Positions 35,416 through 44,923 of a DNA stretch of 46,946 nucleotides are shown one piece after another; within the stretch, counting starts at the first letter, position 1, and each line of letters opens with the position of its first letter. The DNA is from Pseudorhodoferax sp. Leaf265 (GTDB taxonomy: Bacteria; Pseudomonadota; Gammaproteobacteria; Burkholderiales; Burkholderiaceae_C), in the NCBI RefSeq assembly GCF_001422365.1, contig NZ_LMMT01000025.1, positions 40 to 46,985 of the forward strand, written 5' to 3'. Under the pieces are notes generated by a model that was given only the letters and a program-made list of their open reading frames with translations, had not been told where the DNA came from and made no database searches. Made by a program: the position numbers and the translations under genes.

Positions 35416-37614
35416 TCAGGGCGCCGGGATCAGCAGGGTGGCCACGCCGGCCGCGCCGGCCTTGGCGTTGGCCGCGTCGATGGCCCCGTAGTAGCCGCCC
35501 GCCACGAGCGCGTCCGCGGCAGCGCCGAACCTGGCGAGGTAGTCGGCACGGCCGCTGTACAGCGCGGACAGCGCCGCGCGCCGGTCACCCGCGGCGCGCG
35601 TGGCCGCATCCACCGCGAGCGGCAGCGCGCTGCCCGCGGAGGCGCAGCTCTCGCCTTCGGCGTGGCCCGGGCCGCGCACGTTCCAGCCGGTGTAGGTGGC
35701 CAGCGGCACCGCCACCTCGGGCATGCGCAGCCCGCCCAGCTCGTTGCCGTTGCTGTCGACGCGCGGCACCAGCACGCTGTAGGCCCGGGCCAGGTCGACT
35801 GCGGGCGCGGGTGCGCGGTAGTCGGTCACGAACACCTGGCTGTGGCGGGCCAGCGGCACGCTCAGGGCCAGCGGCGTGGCCGCCGCGCCGTTGGGCACGC
35901 TGATGGCGGACAGGTCGGGCCAGCCCATGGCGCCTGCGGTGGGCAGCACGGCCGTGCCGGCTGCGATGGTGGGGTGGCTGGACGGCGGCGGCGCGGTGTT
36001 GCGCACCACCCAGGCCTCCAGCGCGGGCACCAGCGCACGCTCCACCTGGGCCATGCTGACCGGGCTGGTCGCGAAGCGGCAGGTGGCGCCTGCGGCCGGC
36101 TGCGTGAACAGGCCCGTGCTCACACCCGGCCCGCCGCCGTGGCCCGTGCCCAGCACCAGGTAGTAGCGCACGTTGTCGGGCAGCGTGAGGTCGCGGCCGG
36201 CGCCGTCGGTCACCACCAGCGAGGCACGGCCGCCCCACCACTCGTAGCTGCCGTCCACCTGCATGATCTTGGGGCAGGTGCTGCTCTGCTGGCAGCGGCG
36301 CAGCAGGCCGTCGGTGGCGCCGCTGACGGGGTCGGTGGTCACGTTGTAGGCGAACGGGAACTGGTCGCCCACCATGAAGTGGTCCTCGTGCTGCTTGGAC
36401 CAGCGCCCTGGCTGCGCGAAGCGTTCGTTGATCCAGGTGCGCCGCGCGGCCGGGATCAGCGCCATCATGCCGTCGAACACCGGCTTGCCCGCGCTGTCCT
36501 TGTTGAAGCCCTGGTACAGGAAGTCGCGCAGGAAGCGGCCCGACTGCGACAGGCCTTCGCCCAGCGCCACGTCGAAGTTGGTGGCCGGATTGGCCGGGCA
36601 GTTGCTGCCGGCCGCGCACGCCGCGGCCTTGAGGTCGGCCACCGGGTTGGCGTTGCCTTGCGCATCGGCCGCGTCGTGCTTGAGAAAACTCACGAGGTCG
36701 CGCACCGCTGCGAAGCCCACGCCCAGCACCTTGGGGTCCTTGGCGCGGTAGGTGAAGTTGTAGATGGTGCCCGCGTCCGGGGCCAGGCTGCCGCCCTGCG
36801 CGTTGGGGACGCTGGCCGGCGCCGTGAAGCGCACCGACACGGAGCCGTTGGCGTTGGCCACGTACTCCCAGTCGGTCACGGGCGCGGAGGGCGAGGCATA
36901 GGTCTGCTGGCCGGCCGCGTTGTAGTAGGTCTGCCGCGCCGTGAACACCACTTCGGAGCGGTCCGTCAGCGAGGCGGGCGGGTAGTTCAGGGGCAGGTTG
37001 GGCACGCCCGCGAAGTCGGGCACGTACTCCTCGCGGGCCAGGCCGGTGATGGAACTGCCGTCGGCGTTGCGTGCCGTCGGGAACGCGGTGCCCAGCGCCG
37101 CGCTGGCGCCGTTGCCGGTCTGCGCCACGTCGCCCTGCCAGCCACTCCAGACCACGGTGTAGCCCTGGCGCAGCAGCGACGGGAAATTCGCCGCTGGCGC
37201 ATCGCCAGTGGCCAGGGCGCCGCCGCCGACGAACAGGTTCTGCGCCAGCTTGTTGCCGCGGTTGACCACGTCGTAGAACAGCACACGGCGCCCGTCGGCG
37301 GCGTTCCTGGGCCGCAGGATGACCACGTCCGTGGTGTAGTGCACCTGGCCGTCCGCCGCGCGCGGAGCCTTGTCCAGGTCGACGATGCCGGCGTTGTCGG
37401 GGTGGGCCGGGTCGAGCTTGCCATGCACGATGCCGGTGATGACGGTGTAGGGTCCGGCCGCGCCGGCCGGCGTGGCACCGTTGTAGGCGTCGGTGCGGGA
37501 CAGGACTTCGAAGCGGTCCACCTGGCCGGCGCGCCCGTCCTTGTGGCTGTCGCCACCGCTGGCGCAACCCAGCAACAAGAGCGGCACGGCCGCCAGTGCG
37601 ATCAATGGTCTCAC
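35416..37614 (-). CDS. Large alpha/beta-hydrolase-domain lipoprotein
   Basis: The 732-residue product starts at GTG 37614, with GAGGAG seven bases upstream. It has a lipoprotein signal (LIALAAVPLLLLGCASGG), so Cys17 would be lipidated. The rest resembles the alpha/beta hydrolase family of large secreted or periplasmic proteins with no set function (Abhydrolase_10 type). The likely nucleophile is in GEGLSQSGRF, a G-x-S-x-S/G elbow; GTGHGGGPG holds a possible catalytic His. It may be an esterase or lactonase on the outer membrane. It precedes the malonate operon on the same strand, about 200 bp away, with no proven link. Confidence 0.82.
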   Translation of the reverse strand: MRPLIALAAVPLLLLGCASGGDSHKDGRAGQVDRFEVLSRTDAYNGATPAGAAGPYTVITGIVHGKLDPAHPDNAGIVDLDKAPRAADGQVHYTTDVVILRPRNAADGRRVLFYDVVNRGNKLAQNLFVGGGALATGDAPAANFPSLLRQGYTVVWSGWQGDVAQTGNGASAALGTAFPTARNADGSSITGLAREEYVPDFAGVPNLPLNYPPASLTDRSEVVFTARQTYYNAAGQQTYASPSAPVTDWEYVANANGSVSVRFTAPASVPNAQGGSLAPDAGTIYNFTYRAKDPKVLGVGFAAVRDLVSFLKHDAADAQGNANPVADLKAAACAAGSNCPANPATNFDVALGEGLSQSGRFLRDFLYQGFNKDSAGKPVFDGMMALIPAARRTWINERFAQPGRWSKQHEDHFMVGDQFPFAYNVTTDPVSGATDGLLRRCQQSSTCPKIMQVDGSYEWWGGRASLVVTDGAGRDLTLPDNVRYYLVLGTGHGGGPGVSTGLFTQPAAGATCRFATSPVSMAQVERALVPALEAWVVRNTAPPPSSHPTIAAGTAVLPTAGAMGWPDLSAISVPNGAAATPLALSVPLARHSQVFVTDYRAPAPAVDLARAYSVLVPRVDSNGNELGGLRMPEVAVPLATYTGWNVRGPGHAEGESCASAGSALPLAVDAATRAAGDRRAALSALYSGRADYLARFGAAADALVAGGYYGAIDAANAKAGAAGVATLLIPAP

Positions 37615-38043
37615 GCGTTGTCTCCTCGTTTGTGGCGCCCGTGGCGCGGCAGCCAGGGTGCATGCGGCGTCCGGACGAGGCAGACCATAGGGAGCCGCTG
37701 GCGGGGCATCAATCACGCGGTGGGCACGAAGGTTCCGCTGCGCGGAAAGGTCGGGGGTTTACCCGTGGGGTGTGGCCGACGCGAGACGGGAGGCTTGGCG
37801 ATCAGGTCTGGGAATGCTGCGGGTGGGCGCGATCCAGGGGGCTTGGTGGGCAGCAGGCGGCCAGGAGCCGGCAATGGTGACGGGCAGCTTCCCGGCATCT
37901 GACCGCCTCGACTTGAGCTTGCTCATCCAGTGCCCGGTCTTGGTTCAAGGCTGGCAGCGCTCGGCGACAAGCGAACGCTCGCATCGGCTGGTTCCGGACG
38001 CAATAGTCACTGGGGGGCAGTTCAGAACCGGGCGGTTCACAAC
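37615..38043. other. 429-bp intergenic region, probable island boundary
   Basis: No gene, promoter or RNA is recognised. The DNA separates GC-rich backbone-like genes from the less GC-rich catabolic operon ending at 38044. A GGGTTTACCC near 37756 is the only short palindrome-like motif noted. No integrase or direct repeat is visible. Confidence 0.5.
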
Positions 38044-38508
38044 TCAAAGGCCTCGCTGAGGCAAATACACGGTCGCCTCGACTTCGACCAAAACCTCATC
38101 GCTGGGCAGAAACCGTGGCACTTCCACCACCGTACTGACAGGCGGCTGCTCCGGATAGAAGAGCCCTCGAACGCGGTTGTAGAGCGCGTAGTGGCTCAGA
38201 TTCCGAAAATACTGCACGAGCTTGACCGCATCGTTCATCGCCCCACCGTGTTCGGCGACCAGTTGGCGGATGCGGTCGAGAACGAACCAGCTCTGCGCAA
38301 CGATCGGAGCTTCGAATACATCGACGCTCATCTGCCCCGTCACGAATCCGAGTCCTCGAAGCGCGTCCTGCGCGGCTGCAGGAATGTCTTCGTAGGAGCC
38401 AACGATCTTGTGCCGTGTCGGATCGACGGCCACCACCCCGCTCAGAAGGATGAAGTCGCCGCAGCGCCGGCTGGCCGCGTAGTTCGCCATGGGGCGCCCG
38501 ACACTCAT
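38044..38508 (-). CDS. RidA (YjgF)-family protein
   Basis: The 154-residue protein has the RidA fold: GDFILLSGVVAVDP, QAQDALRG-like AAQDALRGLGF, MNDAVKLVQYFRNLSHYALYNRV and LVEVEATVYLP at the end. Enamine/imine deaminases of this family use an arginine that precedes SCVEV in E. coli RidA (Arg105). Here that position is Val124 in PPVSTVVEVPRF, so the canonical deaminase reaction is unlikely. The protein belongs to a divergent Rid group, as does RutC in pyrimidine breakdown. It is the last gene of the eight-gene operon and overlaps the FAD-oxidase stop by four bases. It may clear a reactive intermediate. Confidence 0.85.
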   Translation of the reverse strand: MSVGRPMANYAASRRCGDFILLSGVVAVDPTRHKIVGSYEDIPAAAQDALRGLGFVTGQMSVDVFEAPIVAQSWFVLDRIRQLVAEHGGAMNDAVKLVQYFRNLSHYALYNRVRGLFYPEQPPVSTVVEVPRFLPSDEVLVEVEATVYLPQRGL

Positions 38509-39896
38509 GCGGGCTCCTGTGCTGGCGTCGAGGAGATAACCATCGCCCCTCGCTGGGGCCAGGCCCGCATCTTGCCCGGATTGAGCAACCCAAGCGGGTC
38601 CAGGCGTCGCTTCATGTCGAGCTGTGCGGCGCTGAGATTGCCCCCCTGCTTTCCTTCTTCGATGACGAAAGTGTGCGGGTTGTTGACGCGCACGCCTGCC
38701 GCACGGTGCATCGCCATGATCTCGTTGAGCCGCTCCTCGGTCGTGAAGCGAACCAGTGGCAACGCCGTGCAGGTGGACTGACCGTCTGCCGTCCTGATGA
38801 ACTCTAGATGCAGCAGGACTTCGTCGCCGAACATCGCCCGGATGTTCATCACCTGCTCAAGATGCTTGCCAGGCACGAACGCCGTCTGCAGGTAGGTTAG
38901 TGTCTTGTCCACCTTCAAGGCATGCAGCGTCGTGTGGTTCCAGGCGTGCTCGATCAGGGTGTGGTTGGAGGCAAGAGCCTCGGCCTGGGTTACCCGGTAC
39001 GTGATGCGTCCGCCATTGGCCGCAGCCATCTGGCCGACGATCGGTTCCGCCGAGGCCGCATGGACCAGCAATACGGCATGCAGTCCCTCGGGCAGGTATT
39101 CCTTCAATGTGGTCATGTACGCAGGGATCGGATCAGCCAGCAGCGCCACCTCCTTCTTCGCGATGCCGGGACTCTGGGCCAGGCCATTGGCGAACTGCAA
39201 GGCAGACTCGAACGTCTCGAAGACGGCAATGCTTTCAAGCCAATCCAGCGCTGGTGCGACAGCGAACTCGACTTCCAGAACGATGCCGTTGGTGCCCCAC
39301 ATGTGGTGCAGCAGCAGGGCCTCGGGGCCGCGCAGCTCGACGATCTGTGGCTCCTCCTCCACGGTCACCGCTTTGACTCCAAGGATGTTGCCTGGGGCCG
39401 CAAGCGGACCGTAGGTGACCGAACCCGCGCCGCCGAAGCCTCCGGCGAACAAACCTCCAAGTGTCGCGCTACGGTATGTCGAGGGCAGCCAACGCAGCTC
39501 CTGCTTGCTGCCTTCGATGAGCTCGCGGTTTAGATCCGTCAGACGGATGCCCGCCTGTGCACGTGCCACACCGGGACGTTGCCACAGGCTGCGGCTGCAG
39601 GCGCTCAGGTCCATCACGACGCCACCGTCGAGGGGTACGCTTTGGCCGTAGTTGCCGGTCCCGGCACCACGCACCGTCAACGGTACCTGTGCCTTGGCGC
39701 AGGCGGCCACCACCTGCTTGATCTCCTCTTCGTTGCGCGGGCGTACCACAGACTCAGCGCGCTTTCCCATCAGTTGCCGCTTTAGAACGGGACTGAACCA
39801 GAAGAAGTCCTGCGACAAACGGCCGACCTTCATGGCGTCCGTGATCCAGTCGAGATGAGGGAGTTGCTGCGGGAACTGCGAGGCAAGTGAAGTCAT
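38505..39896 (-). CDS. FAD-binding oxidase of the PCMH/VAO family
   Basis: The 463-residue protein has an FAD-binding PCMH domain (about 50-230): VVRPRNEEEIKQVVAAC, PLTVRGAGTGNYGQSVPLDGG, GLFAGGFGGAGSVTYGPLA and GNILGVKAVTVE. These are landmarks of GlcD/VAO-type flavoproteins. The C-terminal domain would hold the substrate. It would oxidise an alcohol, amine or N-heterocycle intermediate in the cytoplasm. ATG 39896 is favoured because AGGA lies nine bases before it; an ATG two codons earlier (39902) is only three bases from that site. It overlaps ridA and follows the permease by 27 bp. Confidence 0.86.
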   Translation of the reverse strand: MTSLASQFPQQLPHLDWITDAMKVGRLSQDFFWFSPVLKRQLMGKRAESVVRPRNEEEIKQVVAACAKAQVPLTVRGAGTGNYGQSVPLDGGVVMDLSACSRSLWQRPGVARAQAGIRLTDLNRELIEGSKQELRWLPSTYRSATLGGLFAGGFGGAGSVTYGPLAAPGNILGVKAVTVEEEPQIVELRGPEALLLHHMWGTNGIVLEVEFAVAPALDWLESIAVFETFESALQFANGLAQSPGIAKKEVALLADPIPAYMTTLKEYLPEGLHAVLLVHAASAEPIVGQMAAANGGRITYRVTQAEALASNHTLIEHAWNHTTLHALKVDKTLTYLQTAFVPGKHLEQVMNIRAMFGDEVLLHLEFIRTADGQSTCTALPLVRFTTEERLNEIMAMHRAAGVRVNNPHTFVIEEGKQGGNLSAAQLDMKRRLDPLGLLNPGKMRAWPQRGAMVISSTPAQEPA

Positions 39897-39923
39897 GTCC
39901 ATCTATCCTTTCGAGAAGCAGAA

Positions 39924-40763
39924 TCAGTCGGCCGAGGACTCGCTTGAATGCCACGAGCCCAACGCAAGCTTGCTGAGCCATGCCATGAGCATGAACAGTC
40001 CAACCCCGGCGACCGAGATGAGGAACAGCGCAGCGAACATGCGCGGTATGTTGAGCTGGTAGCCGGCCATCAGGATCTGGTAGGCCAAGCCGGTTGCCGA
40101 GCCGCCTGTGCCGGCGACGAACTCCGCCACCACGGCTCCGATGAGCGCGAGCCCGCTGGAGATGCGCAGTCCACCGAAGAAGTAAGGCAGCGCACTCGGA
40201 ATGCGCAGACGCACGAGCGTCTGCAGGCGGGTGGCGCGGTTGAGCTTGAAGTAGCTCTGCAGATCTGCATCGATGCTGCGCAGGCCCAACGTGGTGTTCG
40301 CGATGATCGGGAACAGTGCCACCAAGGTCGCGCACAGGACCAATGACAGCGTGGGGTCGCGAACCCAGATGATGATCAAGGGTGCGATGGCGACCACAGG
40401 CGTCACCTGCAGCAGTACGGCATACGGGAACAGCGCGGTCTCGATCCATCGGCTCTGCACGAACAGGAACGAGATCAGCACTCCCAGCACGATGGAGACC
40501 AGGAACGCCAGCAATGTGATCTTCAATGTCACCAGCAGCGCGGATACCAGCATCCCTGCATCGTTCCAGAGCGTCAGTGCGATCTGTAGCGGTGCTGGCA
40601 GCACGTAGGGCGGCAGTTCGAGTCGGACGACGGTCCACTGCCACGCGAGGAGCAACATGGTTGCAACAAGGAGCGGCAGCAAGACACGCTGCACGCGCTG
40701 ATCCTGCAGCATTGGGCGTGCGGCCGTGCGCACGTTCTGAGGGACAGATGCGGGTGCGCTCAT
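39924..40763 (-). CDS. ABC importer permease (SsuC/TauC type)
   Basis: The 279-residue protein has about six membrane segments and the binding-protein-dependent transport signature around RIPSALPYFFGGLRISSGLALIGAVVAEF, with the coupling helix facing the ATPase. It belongs to the nitrate/sulfonate/taurine/pyrimidine importer family. ATG 40763 overlaps the ATPase stop by four bases (ATGA). A longer open frame runs upstream inside the ATPase gene and is not used. Confidence 0.92.
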   Translation of the reverse strand: MSAPASVPQNVRTAARPMLQDQRVQRVLLPLLVATMLLLAWQWTVVRLELPPYVLPAPLQIALTLWNDAGMLVSALLVTLKITLLAFLVSIVLGVLISFLFVQSRWIETALFPYAVLLQVTPVVAIAPLIIIWVRDPTLSLVLCATLVALFPIIANTTLGLRSIDADLQSYFKLNRATRLQTLVRLRIPSALPYFFGGLRISSGLALIGAVVAEFVAGTGGSATGLAYQILMAGYQLNIPRMFAALFLISVAGVGLFMLMAWLSKLALGSWHSSESSAD

Positions 40764-41563
40764 ACGGTTACCTCCGTCGCACTGGCGTGGTGCAATGCGA
40801 CCTGCAGTCTCTTGGACAACTGCGCAAATTCGGGCGAGACCATGAACTCCTCGTTGCGCGGATGCGAAGTGTTGATGGCGATTTGCTCGATGACCCGACC
40901 CGGGCGTGGTGCCATGACGATGACTCGCGAGGAGAGAAAGGCGGCTTCGTGGATCGAGTGGGTCACGAAGATCACCGTCAGGTTTTTCTCGCGCCAAAGT
41001 GCGAGCAAGTCCGAATCCAGCTTGAAGCGGGTGATTTCGTCCAACGCGCCGAACGGTTCGTCCATCAGCAGCAGGTTCGGCTGCACGACCAAGCCTCGCG
41101 CGATCGACACGCGCATCTGCATGCCACCGGACAGCGCGCGAGGAAGCGACTTGGAGAACTTCTCCAGGCCGACCATCTCCAGGGCGTCGTCGACACGCCG
41201 ATCAGCCTCGTCGCGAGGAACGCCGGATAGATCGAGAGGCAGACGCACATTCGTCTGCACGTCGGCCCAGGGCATCAAGGTCGGCGCCTGGAAGACGAAG
41301 GTGCAGCGCTTGTCGCTGGGTTGATCGATGGGCTTGTTCCACAGGTGGATGCGGCCATCGGTGGGCTCCAGCAGGCCAGCGATCATCTTGAGCAAGGTGC
41401 TCTTGCCGCAGCCGGAAGGTCCCAGCAAGGTCACGAACTCGCCCTGGCGAATCTTCAGATCGACGGGCTTGAGCGCGACGGTTCCATCGGGATAGGTCTT
41501 ATCTGCTGACAAGACATTAACCGCAGGGACATCCAGGGGAGTGGTGTGGTGGGCTGTGTTCAT
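40760..41563 (-). CDS. ABC importer ATPase (SsuB/TauB type)
   Basis: The 267-residue ATPase shows Walker A GPSGCGKST (48-56), signature LSGGMQMRVSIARGL (144-158) and Walker B LLLMDEPFGALDE (164-176), as in nitrate/taurine/pyrimidine importers. It powers the permease at 39924-40763 together with the binding protein at 41630-42631. It is 66 bp downstream of the binding-protein gene. Confidence 0.94.
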   Translation of the reverse strand: MNTAHHTTPLDVPAVNVLSADKTYPDGTVALKPVDLKIRQGEFVTLLGPSGCGKSTLLKMIAGLLEPTDGRIHLWNKPIDQPSDKRCTFVFQAPTLMPWADVQTNVRLPLDLSGVPRDEADRRVDDALEMVGLEKFSKSLPRALSGGMQMRVSIARGLVVQPNLLLMDEPFGALDEITRFKLDSDLLALWREKNLTVIFVTHSIHEAAFLSSRVIVMAPRPGRVIEQIAINTSHPRNEEFMVSPEFAQLSKRLQVALHHASATEVTV

Positions 41564-41629
41564 GGGAATGGGTTGGAAGGTGGTGCCTGGGCGGGGCTGC
41601 GCCTTGCCGGCGCGGCACTTCGCGCTGCT

Positions 41630-42631
41630 TCACGGCATCACTTTGACGTCCTCGATCAGGTCGAGCATGTAGACATCGGCCAGCTTCAGTTTCTGGGCGT
41701 CGATCATTTTGTTGCGCACGAGGAATTCGAAGCTTTGTTGCGTGCGCGCTGGATCGATCGCACCGATGCCGTTCGCTGCCGCGTAGCCGCTGGTGACGAT
41801 GCCCATCTCCTTGAGCTTTGCAACGCTGTAGGCCAGTTGCTCGTCGCTCATGTTGGGGTTGTCCTTCTTGATCAAGGCGTTGCCCGGCGTGGGGTTGGCC
41901 AGGTAGCTCTTCCAGCCCTCCATGGTTCCTCTCACGAAGGCGGCCACTGCACTGCGTCGCTTCTTGACCGTCGCATCCATGCAGGAAATCGTGGCCGCAT
42001 ACGAGGGATAGCCGTGGTCAGCGAAGAGGAAGGTGTTGGCCTTCACGCCAGCTTTCTGGACCGCGAAGGGCTCGGAAGTCAGGTAGCCCTGTTGGACGAG
42101 CGTCTTGTCCGACATGAAAGGTTGAATGTTGTAGGTGTAGGGGCGCGTCTGGCCATCCGTGAACCCATATCGCTCCTTAAGCCAGGCCCAGTAGCCCCGT
42201 TGTGCGCTCGGAGAAATCAAGATCGTCCGGCCCTTCATGTCTTCGAAGGTCTTGACGTCCTCATGCGCAATCAAGACTTGAGGGTCCTTCTGGAAGCTTG
42301 CCGCCACGGTCACGACCGGGAGCCCTCCAGCGCGGACGGTCATCATCTGCAGGTCGCTGCTGCCCATGACACAGTCGGCCTGTCCCGCGCCCATGATCTG
42401 GAGAATGTTGACCTGCGGCCCCCCCATCCGGATGGTCACCTCCAGTCCATTCTTCTTGTAGATGCCTGTGGCCAAGGCCTGGTAGTACCCGCCGTGTTCG
42501 GCCTGGGCATACCAGTTCGTGACATAGGTGAACTTCTCCTGGGCATGGGCATGGCTCAGGCCGCTGACAGCGGTCACCACAAGCGCAGTTGCACGAACGA
42601 TGTGACCTGCATGGACAACGATGGACGACAT
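41630..42631 (-). CDS. ABC importer substrate-binding protein (NMT1/ThiY-like)
   Basis: The 333-residue protein has a signal peptide ending about SHAHAQ (residue 31). The mature domain reads FTYVTNWYAQAEHGGYYQAL, the typical opening of NMT1/THI5-like receptors, which bind thiamine precursors, pyrimidines or other small heterocycles. GAGQADCVMGSSDLQMMTVRAGG is the ligand-pocket region. AGGAG lies eight bases before ATG 42631. The pyrimidine-like receptor class fits a heterocyclic substrate for this operon; the ligand itself is not readable. Confidence 0.9.
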   Translation of the reverse strand: MSSIVVHAGHIVRATALVVTAVSGLSHAHAQEKFTYVTNWYAQAEHGGYYQALATGIYKKNGLEVTIRMGGPQVNILQIMGAGQADCVMGSSDLQMMTVRAGGLPVVTVAASFQKDPQVLIAHEDVKTFEDMKGRTILISPSAQRGYWAWLKERYGFTDGQTRPYTYNIQPFMSDKTLVQQGYLTSEPFAVQKAGVKANTFLFADHGYPSYAATISCMDATVKKRRSAVAAFVRGTMEGWKSYLANPTPGNALIKKDNPNMSDEQLAYSVAKLKEMGIVTSGYAAANGIGAIDPARTQQSFEFLVRNKMIDAQKLKLADVYMLDLIEDVKVMP

Positions 42632-42717
42632 GAAGTGAACTCCTGAATAAGTAGGGTGGGTCGAGCGAGGAGACATGGGCAAAGGGGATGCGGCAATGGA
42701 AGGCGCTGGGGCGCGCT

Positions 42718-43590
42718 CTACACGGCAGGCACGTGCCGCTCGGACGCCTGGATGTAGCCCGTTTCGTTTCCGCGCCCCCAGGTCGCTTGCGGACGCTGCA
42801 CCCATTCGAGCTTATGGAGTTCGGTCAGCGCCTGTACCCAGCTGTTTGCCAAAGTGTCGAGAATCTCCAGGCCCTGCTCGCGCGTGGCGGTGGTCGGATC
42901 GCCGATGATTCCCGATGGACCGAAGTCGCGCGCCACCCAAGCGCACGCGGGGCGGCCGTCCGAAGACAGCATCTTCGAGGGGAACACTGGCGGGAAGTTG
43001 GCAACCGCACGTTCCATGTGAACGGTCTCGGGCGCGAGCGCCAGCATCAACGCCGTCTCGGAGTGGCCCGCATGCATGGACTGCTTTTTCTCTTGGTCGC
43101 TCACCTGCCGGCTGGCGGCGCTCGGCAAACGGGTTACACCGAACGGCACCACGATGAAGTCACCGTGGCGCAGCCGCAGTTCCCGGGCTGCCATTTCCAG
43201 GACCTGCGGTTGTCCGCCGTGGCCGTTGGCAAGCAGCAGCTTGCGAAAGCCGCTGCGGTACACGGATTCGCCGATCTCCACGACTGTGGAGAGCAAGGTG
43301 GTTCCGGTCAGCGTGACCGTCCCCGGAAAGTGCAGGTGCTCCTCGGACTTGCCGTAGGTGATCGGAGGCATGGCAAATGCCGGAACTTCGCTCGGCAGGC
43401 GTTCAAGTGCTTTGCCGATGACGCCGGACGCGATGACGCTGTCGACGGAGCAAGGAAGGTGCGGGCCGTGTTGCTCGATCGCGCCGCAGGGCAGCACGAC
43501 GACGGTCTGCTCGCGGTCGGGCAGGGCGTTGATGTCGGTCCAGCTGAGATAGGGCAGGAACCGATTGGGTGGGATGTAGCCGTGCAACAT
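42718..43590 (-). CDS. Creatininase-family amidohydrolase
   Basis: The 290-residue protein has the creatininase metal site: LPCGAIEQHGPHLPCSVDSV (Glu39, His41 and Asp50), then LLANGHGGQPQVLEMAA and MHAGHSETALMLA (with the second His and Glu). Creatininase opens the cyclic amide creatinine; relatives act on formamides and other cyclic amides. It has no neighbour creatinase, so creatinine is not the likely substrate. ATG 43590 is chosen at the family's N-terminus; the frame is open upstream. It sits 49 bp after the amidohydrolase gene and 86 bp before the binding-protein gene. Confidence 0.9.
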   Translation of the reverse strand: MLHGYIPPNRFLPYLSWTDINALPDREQTVVVLPCGAIEQHGPHLPCSVDSVIASGVIGKALERLPSEVPAFAMPPITYGKSEEHLHFPGTVTLTGTTLLSTVVEIGESVYRSGFRKLLLANGHGGQPQVLEMAARELRLRHGDFIVVPFGVTRLPSAASRQVSDQEKKQSMHAGHSETALMLALAPETVHMERAVANFPPVFPSKMLSSDGRPACAWVARDFGPSGIIGDPTTATREQGLEILDTLANSWVQALTELHKLEWVQRPQATWGRGNETGYIQASERHVPAV

Positions 43591-43639
43591 AGATATGGAG
43601 GTGAAGTTGGGTGAGAGGGAATGAAGGAGATCGATGCAG

Positions 43640-44923
43640 TCACAAACGTTGGCCGGCGCGCAGCACAGTTCGTTGTGCTGTATTGGAGGGCCAGCTCCAG
43701 CAATCGCTGTGCGGAAACACGACCAAGTCAGCGGGCTGTCCGACGAGGCCGGCTCGCTTTGGAGGGACGCCGCGCCCGAGCCAGTCACTGCGGCAGATGC
43801 TGTCCGACCACGCATCGAAGGGACGGGGCAACTGGGCGACCAGGGTGCCCACCGTCATGACCTCCGGCAGATCGAAAGTGCCCAATCGGCAGAAGGGATC
43901 CTGGACGTTGTCGCTGGCAAACAGGACAGGAATGCCCCGCGCCCGAGCCTCGTGAACGCGGGTCAGACCGCGTCGTCCCGGCGTTCGGCCGGTGACTGCA
44001 TCCTGGAGCATCAGGTTGGTCGTGGGCAACGCCACCAGCGTGAACGGCAAGTCGCTCAGAGCATCCAGGACCTGTGAGGCGGTGTCGTCGTCGAGCGCTG
44101 CAAGTGAGCAGGCATGGCCGCACACGACTCGTCCGGAAAAACCTGTCTCGCGCACGATTCGGGCGGCGGTTACCAAGCCACACGCACCAGGGTTGAGTTC
44201 CTCGTCAACGTGCAGATCAACATCAAGCCCGTGGCGTTGCGCTGCGCGAAACAGGTTTTCCAGAGCTAAGGCATTCCAATTGCTGGAGTGCACAAATGCA
44301 CCCAGGATGGCGCTTGGGCCGGTCGAAGCGACGTGCCAAGCCAACCGGTCTGCCCGCTCGAAGTCCGCGAATACCGGCAGCTTGACCAGACTCACTTGTT
44401 CGACGCTGAGGCGACTGCTCCATTCCTGCCCAAGCTCGCGTATCACATGCCAGGCCAGCGGCGGCTCTGGCCCCTCTGCCCAATCGATGTGCGTGCGGAT
44501 GTGGCTCGTGCCATTGCGCCATGCAGCCTCGAGACCGCGTGACATCCGTTCTCGCAAGTCGTTAGTGCTCCAGCGGGAGCGATCCTTTGCCATGGCGTCG
44601 ATGGCCGCGAGCAGGCCTGGACCTGCGTCGTGCAGGCGCGATGACGTGTAAGCCTTGTCCAGATGCGTGTGCGCATCAACGAAGCAGGGTGTGACCAACG
44701 CCCCGTGCAACTGCCACCTTGATTCCGGGTGCTCCACATCGGCACTCCGGTGCGGGGTTACGGCCACGATGCGGCGGCCACAGATGCCGATGTCGGCAAG
44801 AGCGGGTTGCAATTCCCGTTGCGGCCAATCAGGCGGCAGCAGCCACTGCGGCAGCCGCGCAGCCTGCAGCAGGCTGGCGGGTCTGGTCAAACCTGCTTCC
44901 GGCGGTTGCACCGGTATGGTCAT
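43640..44923 (-). CDS. Cytosine-deaminase-like amidohydrolase
   Basis: The 427-residue protein belongs to the cytosine deaminase/atrazine-hydrolase branch of the amidohydrolase superfamily. Metal-binding His85 and His87 are in FVDAHTHLDKAY, further residues are in DLHVDEEL and CGHACSLAALDDD, and the catalytic Asp is probably in LFASDNVQDPF, where CodA has GHDDV. It would deaminate or hydrolyse a ring-bound amino group or cyclic amide. ATG 44923 overlaps the reductase stop (ATGA). The same reading frame extends upstream, but the overlap fixes the start. No signal peptide is present. Confidence 0.9.
   Translation of the reverse strand: MTIPVQPPEAGLTRPASLLQAARLPQWLLPPDWPQRELQPALADIGICGRRIVAVTPHRSADVEHPESRWQLHGALVTPCFVDAHTHLDKAYTSSRLHDAGPGLLAAIDAMAKDRSRWSTNDLRERMSRGLEAAWRNGTSHIRTHIDWAEGPEPPLAWHVIRELGQEWSSRLSVEQVSLVKLPVFADFERADRLAWHVASTGPSAILGAFVHSSNWNALALENLFRAAQRHGLDVDLHVDEELNPGACGLVTAARIVRETGFSGRVVCGHACSLAALDDDTASQVLDALSDLPFTLVALPTTNLMLQDAVTGRTPGRRGLTRVHEARARGIPVLFASDNVQDPFCRLGTFDLPEVMTVGTLVAQLPRPFDAWSDSICRSDWLGRGVPPKRAGLVGQPADLVVFPHSDCWSWPSNTAQRTVLRAGQRL

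Noticed and set aside
42718-44923. A standard creatinine degradation operon
   Set aside because: No creatinase, sarcosine oxidase or N-methylhydantoinase gene is present, so a creatinine route is not supported.
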